DNA from: Niveomyces insectorum RCEF 264
Lineage: Eukaryota; Ascomycota; Sordariomycetes; Hypocreales; Cordycipitaceae
Assembly (NCBI GenBank): GCA_001636815.1
Contig: AZHD01000002.1
Span: 1,899,313 to 1,963,312 of the forward strand
Direction: 5' to 3'
DNA length: 64,000 bases
Shown: positions 48,001-59,495 of the stretch, in pieces
How positions within the stretch are numbered: position 1 is the first letter of the stretch
How the letters are laid out: every line of letters begins with the position of its first letter
Notes under the pieces: generated by a model
What the model was told of the DNA's origin: nothing
Database searches by the model: none
Seen by the model: only the letters and a program-made list of their open reading frames with translations
Translations under genes and position numbers: made by a program

Positions 48001-51000
48001 CAACCCAACGCATGGTGCTCAGTGTCAGCCTCTTAATATTGGTGTGCTACGGAAGGCTGCTTCACACCAAGCTCTGTACCTATTCTCCTATTTGCCTCTT
48101 TGCCTTCTTACCTTCCTGCCTGCCCCCTTCGCCAAGCCCTTATCCTCAACAAAGTCCCTTGTTTCTGGCGAGCTAACAGCCAGCTGGGTAGACTTTCTGT
48201 TTGTATGTATTTTGCCCCATGCATGCACGAAAGTACTTTGTACGTTTTCCCTGCTCGTCGTACAACTATTCCGGACTCGTCGTAGGCTCTCACATGCTCT
48301 CTTCCTCATGCGCTCCGCAGCCGGGGTTGTGTCCTTGAGTCTGCTCCTTGCACAGCAGCATATCGCGAGTACAAAACAAAGCGCGCCTTTGTCGTTTTGT
48401 TTTCAGGGCGAGTGGGAGGTACGGGAAAGGATGGCGATTGCGAAGTAGATCGCTCACTCACGTACTCCACTGTCGAGAAACACAAAACAGTGACGAAGAG
48501 AGCTGGCTTTTTTTCCTTTTTGCGCAACATTCCGCTTATTCTTAACAGTAACGGTGATAGTACAACGTACGTGTGTACATTCTAAGTACGATACACAAAC
48601 CCCGGACGCCACGAGCAAACCCGGTGAGATTTAGTGTACGTCGCATTGGACTAATTCTATGCTGTTTCTTAAGGTACGAGTAGTGTACATAGATTCCTCG
48701 CAACGACCACGACTGCAACAATGTACTTTTATTTTTCGAACTACTCCGTACAGAGTCTAATCATGTCGTGCTAACGATACAATTGCGCTAGATGCATCTC
48801 GCATCGTCAAGCTCTTTTCCCCTGAAAGGGGATGAGCAAGGGGAGGTTTTCTCAAAAATGTCCCCCCTGGGAGTCAACATCTGCTTTGTATGGGGTAATT
48901 TTAATACTGGCACACAATAATGAACCCGTCCATAATCTCACAGAGGAACGCGTGCTCAGCCGAGTGACTGCGACGGATCACAGCTGCTCAGGGATCTGCC
49001 ATGTTCGAGTCTCCTTGGGATGTTCGTACCAGGTACGGAGCATCAATAAATGTACTGCATAAGGTGTACATACTTTTCAAAACGTCGTATGGACTGCGAG
49101 TACAACGTAATACGCCATGCAAATACGCGCATGCACTATTGCAAATGGGGTATCGCCGCCATCTGGGAAACAGGGTGCTGCTGTTGGCTGGTCGCTTGTG
49201 TCGTCGTCCCCTCGGGTTGGTGCCGACGACGTCAGTTGTGTGCTGGATCCCAACCGTCTTTGTCCTGCTGCATTGAGGGGGGAGGGAATTACTCTGTTTG
49301 GTAATTGCACCTACAAACATGTACTGGAATAAAAGAGCATTTGCTGCCAGAACAAAGGACAAAGGGTGGAAAGACGAGACGGTGTTGACAGAACGCACCC
49401 CTTTTCTTTTTGTTGTTTTTTTTTCTCTCTCTCTTTTTTTTCTTTTTTCCTTCCTTGCCTTTTTGCCGTCAGCTGGTTTCTTTTTCCTTGCCTTGAGTTT
49501 GCCCCGGGAGAGATTGAACAAAGAAAATCATCCAAGCGAATAGAAGGGGCTTCTCGCAATGAAAGAAACAGAAGGGGCGAGAAAAAAAAGAAAAAAACGA
49601 CAGGGAAACAGAAAACGGGAAGCGGAAAACAGAAAACAGAAAAGGGGCAACGAGGGAAGAAGCATCGTATGCATTCCCAAATACTTTGTGAGTACCGAGG
49701 ACCGAGTAGGAAAGCCGAGGGAAAAAAGGGGGCAAAGCAATGAATGACCTCTTTTTTTTTCGTGTTTTTTTTTTCAGCGTCCACTTTCGCCGTCCCAGTC
49801 CCGCTGTCCCATTCTCGCCGCCCATATTTTCCTCTCCTTCACCCATCCATCTCGTCGTTTCTTACCTCCCCCCCCTTTCCTTGTGTCTCGTCTGTTCGGT
49901 TTTCCGTTCCTTTTTTATCCCTCTTTTTTTTCTTTCTTTCTCCTATATGTATTGCTTTGCTTTTGTGCCTTCACGCATGGTTTTTTTGCCTTCTCCTTTT
50001 TTACCCTTCGTATCGTACACTCTAAGACGACTTCTCCTCTGCGGTTTCGGCATAATCCCGACAGGCAGATGATTTTTTGAGAAAGTAATACGTCGTAATG
50101 TGGTCGCAGAGCCGTCCATACGTTTACTTGGTCGTCGTGTCTCCTACTCCGTACTTCGGTACGAAAACCCGCACACCCATTGCAGTTGGCCCTCTGCCCT
50201 TGCTTGCTGCGTCCGGTCTAAACCCCCCGGCGAAAGAAAAGTCCACACCGTGGCGTTGAGGTTGGTTGGTTGGTACATCGTTGTATGTACACTACGTATG
50301 CCGTAGTTTTGCCTCTCGCACAGTAATCGTGCTTGTACTGTGCGTATAGTGGGACAGGCACGGAGTACTTCCATTCACTTTCGTTATTGGGGCCCTTCTT
50401 TATTCACCTTTCTTTTTTTTGTTATTTTTTTTTTCGCTCATTCCAGATCCACACCTTCCTTTGGGCAACACACATCTTTTTTCACTTCACTAATCCGCAC
50501 GCACATCATTGCGAGCAAACAACGTTTTGCACAACACACGCCCCTTCCCCCCCGGCCAAGGCACACCCCCAATCCCCACTTCGCACCCCCTCATTTGTGG
50601 GCAACAGGAAGAGAAACGCGCCTTCCCCCCCCTTCCCTTCTTCCCAAAGAATTTTTTAGCTGAACTGTGGGCGGACTGTTCGGCCGGTTCTCGCGCTACC
50701 GTGACAAAAGTTCCTACCACAATCGAATACGCCATTCGTCGCTGCCACATTTTTTTTTTTCTTTCGGAAAGCACCTTCCCAACTTCTTGGTTTCCCTTTT
50801 GTGCTTTTTTGCCCTTTCTCGTCTTCGATCTGACTTGTTCCTTCCCTTTTTGCACGCTTTCAAACATTTTATGTGATTATTTTATTTTATTTTATTTCAT
50901 TTCATTATTTTTTCATCTTCTGCCTTTCTTTTCCCTTCCTTCCCCGTCACGTTTTGCGGTTGCGTACATAATTCATAGCTTTCTTCGTACGAATCCCGTT

Positions 51001-52046
51001 TCCAATTCTTTTTTCTTTTTCTTTTTTTTTCTTTTTTACTCTTTTCTCATTTTTTTCTTCCTTCCTTCCTTCCCCACCATCCAAAGAAATATTACGACTT
51101 GATATCTCGGAAGTACAAATAAAGCCGTTCCGACAAGGGAAATCTCCCTAAAAAGAAAGAAGCCAAATTAAGGGCCAAAAAGAAAATAAAAAGGAAACAA
51201 AAAAAAGATCTTAGTGCTCGCACTGACGCTTGCCCACATACGCGCTATATTACGCTTGCGACACACAGACAAAAACCGACCAAGAACATTCGCATCGCAC
51301 GCCCTCCTCCCACACATACACACACCCACTACACACGCCCACACTTCACACTGTCGCGCGCCCGCGCATTCACACCCATCGCCCGTCTCGACGCCAACGC
51401 TATTCTGCAACTGGGTTTTGGGAACGCTGCTAGGCCCTGGATTTACTTATATTGCCGCCTTTTTTTTTCCCGGCCGACTACCGTTGCTTTGCTTGCTTCG
51501 ATTACCTCTTTTTTTGTCGAGCCGCAGCAGCTTAAGATCACGATCGAAGTTGCTCTGAAAGAAGCAGACAAAAAGAAAAAAAAGTTGAGAGGGACTAAAA
51601 AAAGAGAAAGAAAACAAACCGACCAAGAGGAATACAGCTTCTCAGCTTTTTTTCGTCTTCTTTTTTTGGTTTGGAGATTCGCAATTGTTCGGACGGTCCA
51701 CCAAAATTGCTTTTGCCTTCTCTTATTTACCTCTTCAAACGATCAGCAACCAGCCAAGCCAACACAACCCAGTCCCCCCTCCTCCTCCCCTTCCTCCTCC
51801 TTCGTTTCCTTTGACCTTTTTCTTTCTTTTTTTTTCTCCTTCTGTTTTTCTTCCCTTCCGTCTTCACTTCATTCTCTTTCTTCTTTTACTTCTCCATTCA
51901 CCTTCCTCCCATCTACGTCGCGCACCGTTTACACAGCTTTTGCCTGACTTCTGTCTCTTTACTCTCTCTCTCGCTCTTCCTTCCTTCTTCCCCTTTTCCC
52001 TTTTCCCCATTGGGACCTCCGTCTTCTCCTTCCGGATATCAACTTC

Positions 52047-53677
52047 ATGGACCGCAGTGCGCCCGAGTACTCGCAGACAGGTTTGCCTTCGCCCTATCCA
52101 AGCCACTCCGGCGACACGCGTTCTGAGGCGTCATCTGTAGATCACGCGTCTGCTGCGCAATACGTGACCCAGCAGGAGGTTCGTCCGAGCAGCTACTCGA
52201 CCACGGCCACACCCACCTCGGAATACAGCGTGTATCCGCCCTCAGCGCGGTCCGGCTCCTTTCCCGAGCACATCCAGCGTCCTTACCACCCGTCTCCGAA
52301 CCACAGCGGTAGTGGAGGAGGTATGGCGCAAACACCAACAAGTCCGTCCGTGCCTTTTTTCCATGATGGCTCTTCTAGCCACCACTTCCAGCGCTCTCTC
52401 CCGGCCAGGTCTGACAACGGTGTGCCTATAGATCCGTCCATTGCGGCGCCCAGCCCCACCTACGCGACGCATGGCCAGTACTCTCCCTATGCGCCGCCAT
52501 CCCAGGACATGCAGCATGCCTACCCGCACAGCGGCGGCCTGTACGCCCAGCCGCGCCCGGACTGGACCGGCTATGGAGGCCAGCCTACCCCGATCACGCC
52601 TGGTCACCATGTCTTTTCCCAGGCACCCAATTCGGCTCCTCCTCAGCCACGCCCAACTCAGGTAAAACCTCCTTTTTTCCTGGGCGTCCAAGGGGAGGGA
52701 GAAGAGAGGGGGAAAACATCAACAGGAGGACGATCACTGACCGTATTTCGTCTAGGTTTATTCGTTCGTCCCCATTCCCGGCGCGCAGCAGCACAAGCGG
52801 CCACGGCGGCGGTACGAAGAAATCGAGCGCATGTACAAGTGCGGGTGGAACGGGTGCGAGAAGGCGTACGGCACGCTCAACCATCTCAACGCGCATGTGA
52901 CCATGCAGAGCCACGGCCAAAAGCGCACGCCTGAAGGTACGGCACACACCAGTCGCTTTTTGTCTACCGCGTATTTTTTTTGCCTTTTTTCTTCTTTTTA
53001 GGGATTTTTAAGACAACTCCCCAATGTGTTCCTTACGCTGTTGGTCGCATCTGTCCTGCGAAAAAGTGGTCGCGATCCCCGCCGCTATGTGGCCCGTCCC
53101 CTTGGGCGAGCTTAGCTGTTTTTTTGTCGCTTTAACCGGGTAGACAAGAAACCACCAAGTTGGTGGCAGCACTAATTTATCTAACAAGGGCCAACCAGAT
53201 TGTCGGGGCAAGCTAGTGATGCAGAGTTAATTAAAAAAAGAACAAGAAGAAAAAAACAAATAAGGACGGCAAGCAAGGGCATGAATACGCTAACACTCCT
53301 CCTGTTTGACAGAATTCAAGGAGATTCGGAAAGAATGGAAGGCCCGCAAGAAGGAAGAAGAGGCCCAGCGCAAGGCGGAGGAGGAACGGCAGCGCCAAGC
53401 CGCGGCGGCGGCTGCCGCTTCGGGTGGACCGAACGGCGCAGGCGACCCCGGTGCCGGCCAGTCCGCCAACGACGCAAACCCGTCCGCGTCGTCGTACGCC
53501 GGCAGCCGGCAGCTTCCGCCGCTGGGCTACCAGCCAAACCAATACCCGCCCCCCGCTTCGGGTGTGGGCCAATCCACGATTCCGGCCGAGTACAACAGCA
53601 GCTACATGCACCAAAACTACCCGCCTGCTTCTCCCTACGGGCCGCCACCGAACCAGCAGATGTACGGGCAACGCTAA
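52047..53677 (+). CDS. CON7: CON7-type C2H2 transcription factor
   Basis: Three exons: 52047-52661, 52756-52936 and 53313-53677; 386 residues. The start MDRSAPEYSQTGLPSPYPS, the SEASSVDHASAAQYVTQQEV block and VYSFVPIPGAQQHKRPRRRYEEIE match CON7 of Magnaporthe and its relatives as I recall them. A single zinc finger is coded in exon 2 (CGWNGCEKAYGTLNHLNAHVTM; C-x4-C-x12-H-x5-H) preceded by a basic KRPRRR nuclear signal. A charged helix follows (EFKEIRKEWKARKKEEEAQR), then Pro/Gln/Tyr-rich tails likely to be activation regions. In Magnaporthe CON7 controls conidium shape, appressorium formation and cell-wall genes. The second intron is 376 bases, long for this genome. The gene stands alone, with about 12 kb before and 3 kb after it free of genes, and is preceded by a very long T/C-rich leader. 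Confidence 0.93.
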
Positions 53678-56600
53678 CGTCGCTTCATTTGTGGTGATTG
53701 CTACCAAAATAGCTCGCGCACAGAAAGGCAGAAGAAGAAGCGGCAACGAAGCAGTCATTACGGTGCAAAAAGAGTATTAGAAAAAGAAACGAGCCTCAAA
53801 AGTTCAATGCGACCGCCAACCGACCGCGTCGTCGTCTCCCCAAAAAGTTCACCCACTCTATGCAGCTTTCTCGCTGACATTGTTGTATCGGGTTTTTATT
53901 TCTTCTGTCCAAGTTTTCTTTTTTTTTCCCTTTTTCTTTCTTTTTGGCGAAGGCCAGGCCGTCATGGTTTCCGTGGTTCTTCTTGACCCCGAAAACCTCC
54001 CAAGTCCGTCTTGGTTTTTGCGTCTGCGTGGTTCGTTACGGGCCTTTTTGACGTGGCATGCGTCAAGCTGCTAGCAGTTTAGTAGACGCCTTTGACTGGA
54101 ACAGGTTTTCCGGTGGATCTGGGTTGGCTATTGTGATTTTTTTTTCCTCACGTATTTACATTTGTTGTGTTTTCTGCAAGTTTTTTTCCCCGTTTTTACT
54201 GTTTTTCTTCCGGTTCTGTTTTTGTTTCCTAGTCTTTCCCCCTCCGCTTTCCGTCCTTTTTTCTTCTCTTTTTTATCCTTCTCACTTTCTTTCATGTAAA
54301 TGACTTCCTGGATTATGGTGGCCGTATTTCTACATTGCATCCTGGCGGCTGGGTTGAAAGGAAGGACGGAGGCAAACGGTGATGGGTGTTCTCGGTCGGA
54401 GGAACTTTGCATTTTTATTTTCTCTTGTCATTTCTCTGTCTTCTGTGTTTTTTTTGCAATTTGCAAGAGAAAAAAAGAGAGAGAACGTTCCATTTGCTTT
54501 CTCAGGGTACCAACCACCCCTTGGAATGTCAAAACCTAGGGTTTAGCAAATTGTTCTTACTCATACCGACGCGCGTCCCCGTATGCTACTCGTCTTGTTG
54601 GCAATGTGATCAAAAAAATACAGAACAAAAGAACCACGAGGAATAAATACGGCACGAACAACAAACGACTGGCGTGAACGAGACTCAAAGAAACCCAACG
54701 GGGGAGCGATGACGTAGTGGTTGTTTCGTTGGGGAGCAGGGCTGCAGGACCAATAATCAAGGATTCGAGAGCCACTACATACGCCATCTGGAGTACGTAC
54801 ATACACGTACATGTAAGTCTCTGTTTTAATTTCAAAAAGTGTGGTTACACAAAGCTGGCCTTTTGAGAAGCCGGGGGGGGGGGGGCCTCCTTGGGGTTTT
54901 AGCTCCCCCTCCCCTAAGAGTTGTTGTTCTTGCGCGAGACGGGGATCTTCAACATCTCTATAGCATAATCCCAGGTCGTCAAGACCAAGAACAGCGGGTA
55001 AGTCTCGTTCCATGCGACGGAAATATGGGTCATTGTGCGATTCAGTCGTCCCGGATTCAGTCGTCACGGGCGGCTGACGATGACAGGCGAGAAAGAGAGA
55101 GCCACATTGTGGCGGACATGTTGCAAAGAAAAACAACAAGAAACAACGAGAAACGAACGAAATAGAACTGACGTTGTTTTCCTCGGCGCCCTGCCTGCTC
55201 AGGTACGAGCGCGGACGGTTGAGGCGCACATATTCTTCCGCAAGTGTTTTTGCGCCCCGTCGCATGTGGGATGGTTCATCTCTACTTTCGTACAGCACGT
55301 CGTTTTATGTGGTGGACACGGGAGCTAACTCAACCGGTGAGTACCGCGCCTTCGGTACGCTATATAGCGCTGTGGCACAACCACTACCATACATGCTAAA
55401 CCGTCCGGCTGCGGCGCACTACTGTACGGACGGACGGACCTGCCACGTGCGAACGTGCGACGCCAAAAAACAGGCCCTGCTTTTTTTTGCGTCGACACTA
55501 ACAAAGTCATGAGTTACATAGTGGTAATGCTACGGTACAGATGGTGCTGTAACGGACGGGAAAAAAATACGGTCGCCCTGCACGACCCCCCCGACTAAGC
55601 CGTAGTGCTGTAACACGCCCAACGCCATAGCGCACTTTTTTGCCGTTGAAACTTGTCCCGTCACCACGTTAGCGCTGCAACGGTTCGCCGCCCACGGGCG
55701 GCGCGCGGGCCTTTGGGATCTAGTTGTGTCGCCCACGCTACCGTTAGCTTGCGATGCAAGTAATATGTTTATGATCCCGGTACGCGTGCAAAAGTAATGC
55801 GTATGTAGCACGGCAGAAAGTTCACTGTACGGAGTTATTAGTCCATAGCGAGTACAGCGCTAAACGCCACAGCGCATCTGGCGGTGGTACTCCCACCCCG
55901 AACCGACCCTCTATGTACACGCGGGCGCAAAAAAAAACCAGCGTCCTAAAATAGAGTTTCTTTTGGTCATGCGCGGTTGAATTAGTATGGGTACGATCAT
56001 GAAGTGCAACACACTGACGAAATATACGCACGCCTCGTGCAAAGGTAAACGTGTTAGTCTAGGGTGGGGGGGATAGCACTTGTATTATGGCGCTGCCACG
56101 CCCCCCTATATCTCCTATATCCCTTATGGCAGAAGTCCACTGGAAGCCCCCATAGCAGTACGATTGGTGGGCGGTTTAGTGTGCACCATCGTGGACGTCC
56201 TCGTCCGAAAACAAAAGAACCAAACGCAACCGGGCATCGTAGCTGTGGCACTGCGCACCTCTGACTGTTGCATCGCGTTCCGGAAAATGGGGTCAACTGC
56301 GTTGTACACATAAGAGTACAGTTTGCTTGCTGTTTTATGAGGGTCGTGGTTACGGCGGTGGGCAGGCACGGCGGTGCACGGCATGCAATTGCTGCCCTGC
56401 CGCATAAGGAAAACGGGAAACGTAAAAAGTGGGCCGCACAGTCGACTTAGCTAAAACCCGCGTCATGAACCCAAATCTTCTCTGGAAAGCGTTCCGGCTA
56501 GCATGGTATTGCGTGCATGTGTCTATGCGAACCTCCATAGTAGAAGCATTCAAAAAAGGCAGAAAGGCGGAAAGCGAAAGTTTTTGCCATCATTTTTGGC

Positions 56601-56725
56601 ACTCATGTGCTGCATGGTGGCCGTTAACCGAGAAAACAAAAGAAGCATTGGTTTGATGCGTTCGGTCTTCTGAAATAGAAGCCAGTCCAGAGGCATCGTA
56701 CCCGGGTCCGTCCGAAAAGGGGTGT
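53678..56725. other. 3-kb gene-free region downstream of CON7
   Basis: T-rich sequence to about 54500 is followed by GC-richer DNA with scattered related words. A 245-codon minus-strand frame (54561-55298) starts at a non-ATG codon and has no recognisable sequence. The AAR2 promoter must lie at the right end. Confidence 0.5.
55360..56100. repeat. Possible decayed repeat or transposon relic
   Basis: Related words recur in both orientations: GCGCTGTGGCAC (about 55366), ACGCCATAGCGCAC (about 55622), ACGCCACAGCGCAT (about 55866), GGCGCTGCCACG (about 56090), and GTGCTGTAAC twice (about 55545 and 55604). No terminal repeats or transposase frame can be delimited, so this is only a suspicion of a degenerate element. 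Confidence 0.3.
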
Positions 56726-58753
56726 ATGCCTGCCGGGCCCAGGATGGAAGACGACCAGCCAGGGCTTCCGGGGGGTGCCGGATCACCGCGACAAGGCACC
56801 GCAACGCCCACAACGCCCACAACGGCCGTAACACCCGCAGACTCCGCGGCCGGCGACGCGATGCCGGCCCTTTCCACCCGGCAAGCACAGGATGCGCGTC
56901 CAACGCATCCTACAGAGGAAGAAGCGGAAGAGCAAGAGATGGCAAAGGAAGGCGGAGAGAATACGGGCCGCGATCAAGCCGGTGACGGCGGCGCGGCCGC
57001 GTGTCTCCGCAGAGGGGATGTCTTCCTTGCTACCGGCCTCTCGTGGCACTTTCAGATCGGCTGCGATACCCTGGCCATAACGATCCAAAAGAAAGCAACC
57101 GCCGGCGACGCGCAAGACGCAACGGCCTCCCCACCGGCCTCGCTCGGCTTCCGGGACTTGCCGCCCGGCGCCCATGTCGTGTGGGTATCGCCGCCTGGTG
57201 CCATGGCACGCCAGGGTTACTGGTTCGTCACCAAGCCCGCGGGCGGCGTCGTCCGCGTGAAGCAGTGGGACCGGTACAACGAGGTGTTGGGCGCGTGCGC
57301 CAGCCAATACGAAGCGCGTGCCCTCGCCGGGGACATCGGGTCCTTCTACGCCCAACTGATGCCCTACAACAGCCATCACCACCATACGTCTAGGAGCAAC
57401 CAAGCGGTCGCCGCTCCCCCTCCTGCGAATCCGTTGTCCTTGGTACCGCTCCATGGCGCACGCGCTCGCGAAGCCCAAACGGCGGCAGGCACCGACGACC
57501 ATAATCCCGGTCTCTGGAAGCGCCTCGCGTCGTGCATCACCGAGCCGCTTCTCAGCCGCGTTCTCGGCGAGCAGGCCGCGGGTGGCCGAGCCGAGTGGCT
57601 TCTGTCCACCATGGACACCGCCAAGGGAGAGCCAAGCATGCTGAAGGCCACCACGCCGTATATGGGCCACCACGAATTTTGCTTTCTTTTTGCCAAGGAC
57701 GACTTGGATCCGTACCGCCTGTTGGCCGACCGCGACCGCGCGAGACAACAACAACAACAACAACAACAACAAGAACAACAACAAGAACAACAACAACGCA
57801 CCGGCGCTGCTGGCCACGACGGGACGGGGGACGAGGGCGGCCCGGGGGCTGGGGACGACCACCACGCAGGCGCCCTGGACACGACGCAGCGGATTGTCGC
57901 CGTCCTCGACGCGCCGCCTGCGCCGGCAACCCGCTACACCGAGGGCGACCTTGTCGGTGAGCTCCAGTTTGCGTTCCTCACGGGGACGCTGCTCAGCAAC
58001 CTGTCGTGCCTCGAGCAGTGGTGGCACCTCGTCCTCAAAGTGTTCCTGCGCGCCCGGAACCTGGTCACCTGCCGCCCGGCGCTGTGCCGGTCTCTGCTGG
58101 CCGCTCTGCACGCGCAGTTTGTGTACCTCGATCGGCACATGGCCGGCGGGTTTGCCAACCGATTCGGCACCACAGCCGCGCAGGGCGGCGAGGACGACGG
58201 TGGAACGGGCATTTTTGACGTGAAGCCGCACGGCGCGGCGCGGCTGTACGTGTCCCTGGCGGCGTACAAGCGCCATCTGGACGCGGTTTTGCCCGGCATC
58301 GGGGAGTCGGCCACGCCGGACGAGGTGGGCGTGGGCCAGGCGTTTGCAGAGCTCGAGGCGTTGCTGTGGCAATACGGTTGGGATTTGCGCCGAGCTCGCG
58401 ACCCCGAGATGAAGACCGACCACACCCACGCAGATCCGCGGGCGCATCCACATCCTCGTGGCCACGGCGGCAGCGGTGATCTAAACGACGACGACGACGA
58501 CTACGGCGACTACGGCGACGAAGATGACTACGGCGACGAGGATGGCGTTGGACGCGGGATGGACATGGACGATGGCGTCAACGGCAGCGGCAACCGTGCC
58601 GACCTAGCGCAGAAGGATCGTCGGCGGCCGCGTCTGCCGTCGTCGCGGCCGGGTGCAGACGTCTCCGACTCGGACGACGAAGGTGAAGACGGGCCGGTCC
58701 TGGTCGACCTAGACGAAAACGGCAGAGAGATCGGCCTGGTGTCGTGGGACTAG
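56726..58753 (+). CDS. AAR2: AAR2 homolog, U5 snRNP assembly factor
   Basis: A single exon encodes 675 residues, nearly twice the yeast length (355). The N-terminal AAR2 domain is at about 95-215 (GDVFLATGLSWHFQIGCDTLAI; FRDLPPGAHVVW; GYWFVTKPAGGVVRVKQWD). The C-terminal helical domain is at about 405-560 (GDLVGELQFAFLTGTLLSNLSC, LEQWWHLVLKVFLRARNL). In the family, AAR2 holds Prp8 in cytoplasmic U5 snRNP and blocks Brr2 binding until nuclear import. Extra length comes from a disordered N-terminus of about 90 residues, a His/Pro-rich linker near 215, a polyglutamine run at about 341-365 coded by CAA units, and a long Asp/Gly/Tyr-rich acidic tail from about 570. The start could also be the second ATG, six codons later. 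Confidence 0.9.
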   Translation: MPAGPRMEDDQPGLPGGAGSPRQGTATPTTPTTAVTPADSAAGDAMPALSTRQAQDARPTHPTEEEAEEQEMAKEGGENTGRDQAGDGGAAACLRRGDVFLATGLSWHFQIGCDTLAITIQKKATAGDAQDATASPPASLGFRDLPPGAHVVWVSPPGAMARQGYWFVTKPAGGVVRVKQWDRYNEVLGACASQYEARALAGDIGSFYAQLMPYNSHHHHTSRSNQAVAAPPPANPLSLVPLHGARAREAQTAAGTDDHNPGLWKRLASCITEPLLSRVLGEQAAGGRAEWLLSTMDTAKGEPSMLKATTPYMGHHEFCFLFAKDDLDPYRLLADRDRARQQQQQQQQQEQQQEQQQRTGAAGHDGTGDEGGPGAGDDHHAGALDTTQRIVAVLDAPPAPATRYTEGDLVGELQFAFLTGTLLSNLSCLEQWWHLVLKVFLRARNLVTCRPALCRSLLAALHAQFVYLDRHMAGGFANRFGTTAAQGGEDDGGTGIFDVKPHGAARLYVSLAAYKRHLDAVLPGIGESATPDEVGVGQAFAELEALLWQYGWDLRRARDPEMKTDHTHADPRAHPHPRGHGGSGDLNDDDDDYGDYGDEDDYGDEDGVGRGMDMDDGVNGSGNRADLAQKDRRRPRLPSSRPGADVSDSDDEGEDGPVLVDLDENGREIGLVSWD

Positions 58754-59495
58754 CTGAACGGTGTGTTTTGAACGGGGAGGGAGACGATACAAAGCTAGAC
58801 ACGGAATGTTGAGTAAGAAACTAATTCACTCCACGACATGCACATCATCCGAACCAACGTAGCTTCAGCACATCGACGGCATTTTCTTGCCGAAGAAGGG
58901 GAACAAAATGGACGGTCTTTCGGAGATTGTGCAACTGTTGGTGACAGTGTAAGCTTTTTGCTTTCGACGGCATCGACGAAGTGTGTCTCCTCTTCTTTCA
59001 GGTTCTCATTTCCATTTATTTTGCTCTGTTCTATTTTCTCCCTTGCCCCGCCCCTCAGAACAACAAGCCTGGTAGCGAAGCCGTGTGTATAAAGAGATTT
59101 TGATGCAGCAACGAAAAGAAAAAGAGAAAGGCAAAAAAAAAAAGTACAAAATGAACGACGGGCAGTGGTTTTCTTTCTTTTTGTTTTTCCTTCGAAAAAC
59201 CTCCCCGAAAAAAGGCCTCGTTCCTAACTCCAAAGCAGATAAGATGATGAGAATCGCATGTACGTCCCCGCAACCCTGCAACCACCCCCTTTTTTTTGGT
59301 CCTTCCAGAACCGCTTGCCGCCGTCGTGTTTGCCTGGCAGGGCCGGATCCCAGATTGGAGAGAGAGAGCACGCGGAACCGCAACGCTGAGCCAGGATGAG
59401 CAGGCTGAGTCGCAACAAAGATCCCCGGGTTCCAGTTTTTCCCAGCCCGTCCCGTCGTTTCCGCGGCCTTCCCTTTCGTCGGGCTTCCTCCCCTT
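58754..59495. other. Intergenic region between convergent genes
   Basis: A 742-base segment between the AAR2 stop and the RPS16 stop. It contains A-rich tracts near 59130 and presumably both transcript ends. No gene is visible. Confidence 0.55.

Larger units (their letters stand above)
41705..50368. repeat. Dispersed TACGGAGTA / TACTCCGTA word cluster
   Basis: Exact or near copies on both strands lie at 41705, 42278, 42447, 42950, 43256, 43263, 43285, 43977, 45558, 46273, 46310, 46406, 47037, 47091, 47249, 48742, 50145 and 50361. About one CGGAGTA (either strand) would be expected by chance in 8.7 kb of random sequence. I noticed none in the gene-dense 40 kb to the left. I recall similar words in intergenic DNA of other filamentous ascomycetes, but their nature is unknown to me. 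Confidence 0.75.
40209..52046. other. 11.8-kb gene-poor island upstream of CON7
   Basis: No frame here resembles a known protein; the longer ones (for example 41837-42583) are low-complexity or composed of chance sequence. The stretch is marked by many copies of TACGGAGTA, abundant GTAC, one minisatellite, and from about 46740 onward long pyrimidine tracts that lead up to CON7. The last 1-2 kb is probably CON7 promoter and a long leader. I saw no transposase, reverse transcriptase or tRNA signature. Confidence 0.6.

Noticed and set aside
54561..55298. 245-codon open frame on the minus strand
   Set aside because: It starts at a GTG, crosses a G/C homopolymer run, has no recognisable domain and lies in intergenic DNA; probably chance.
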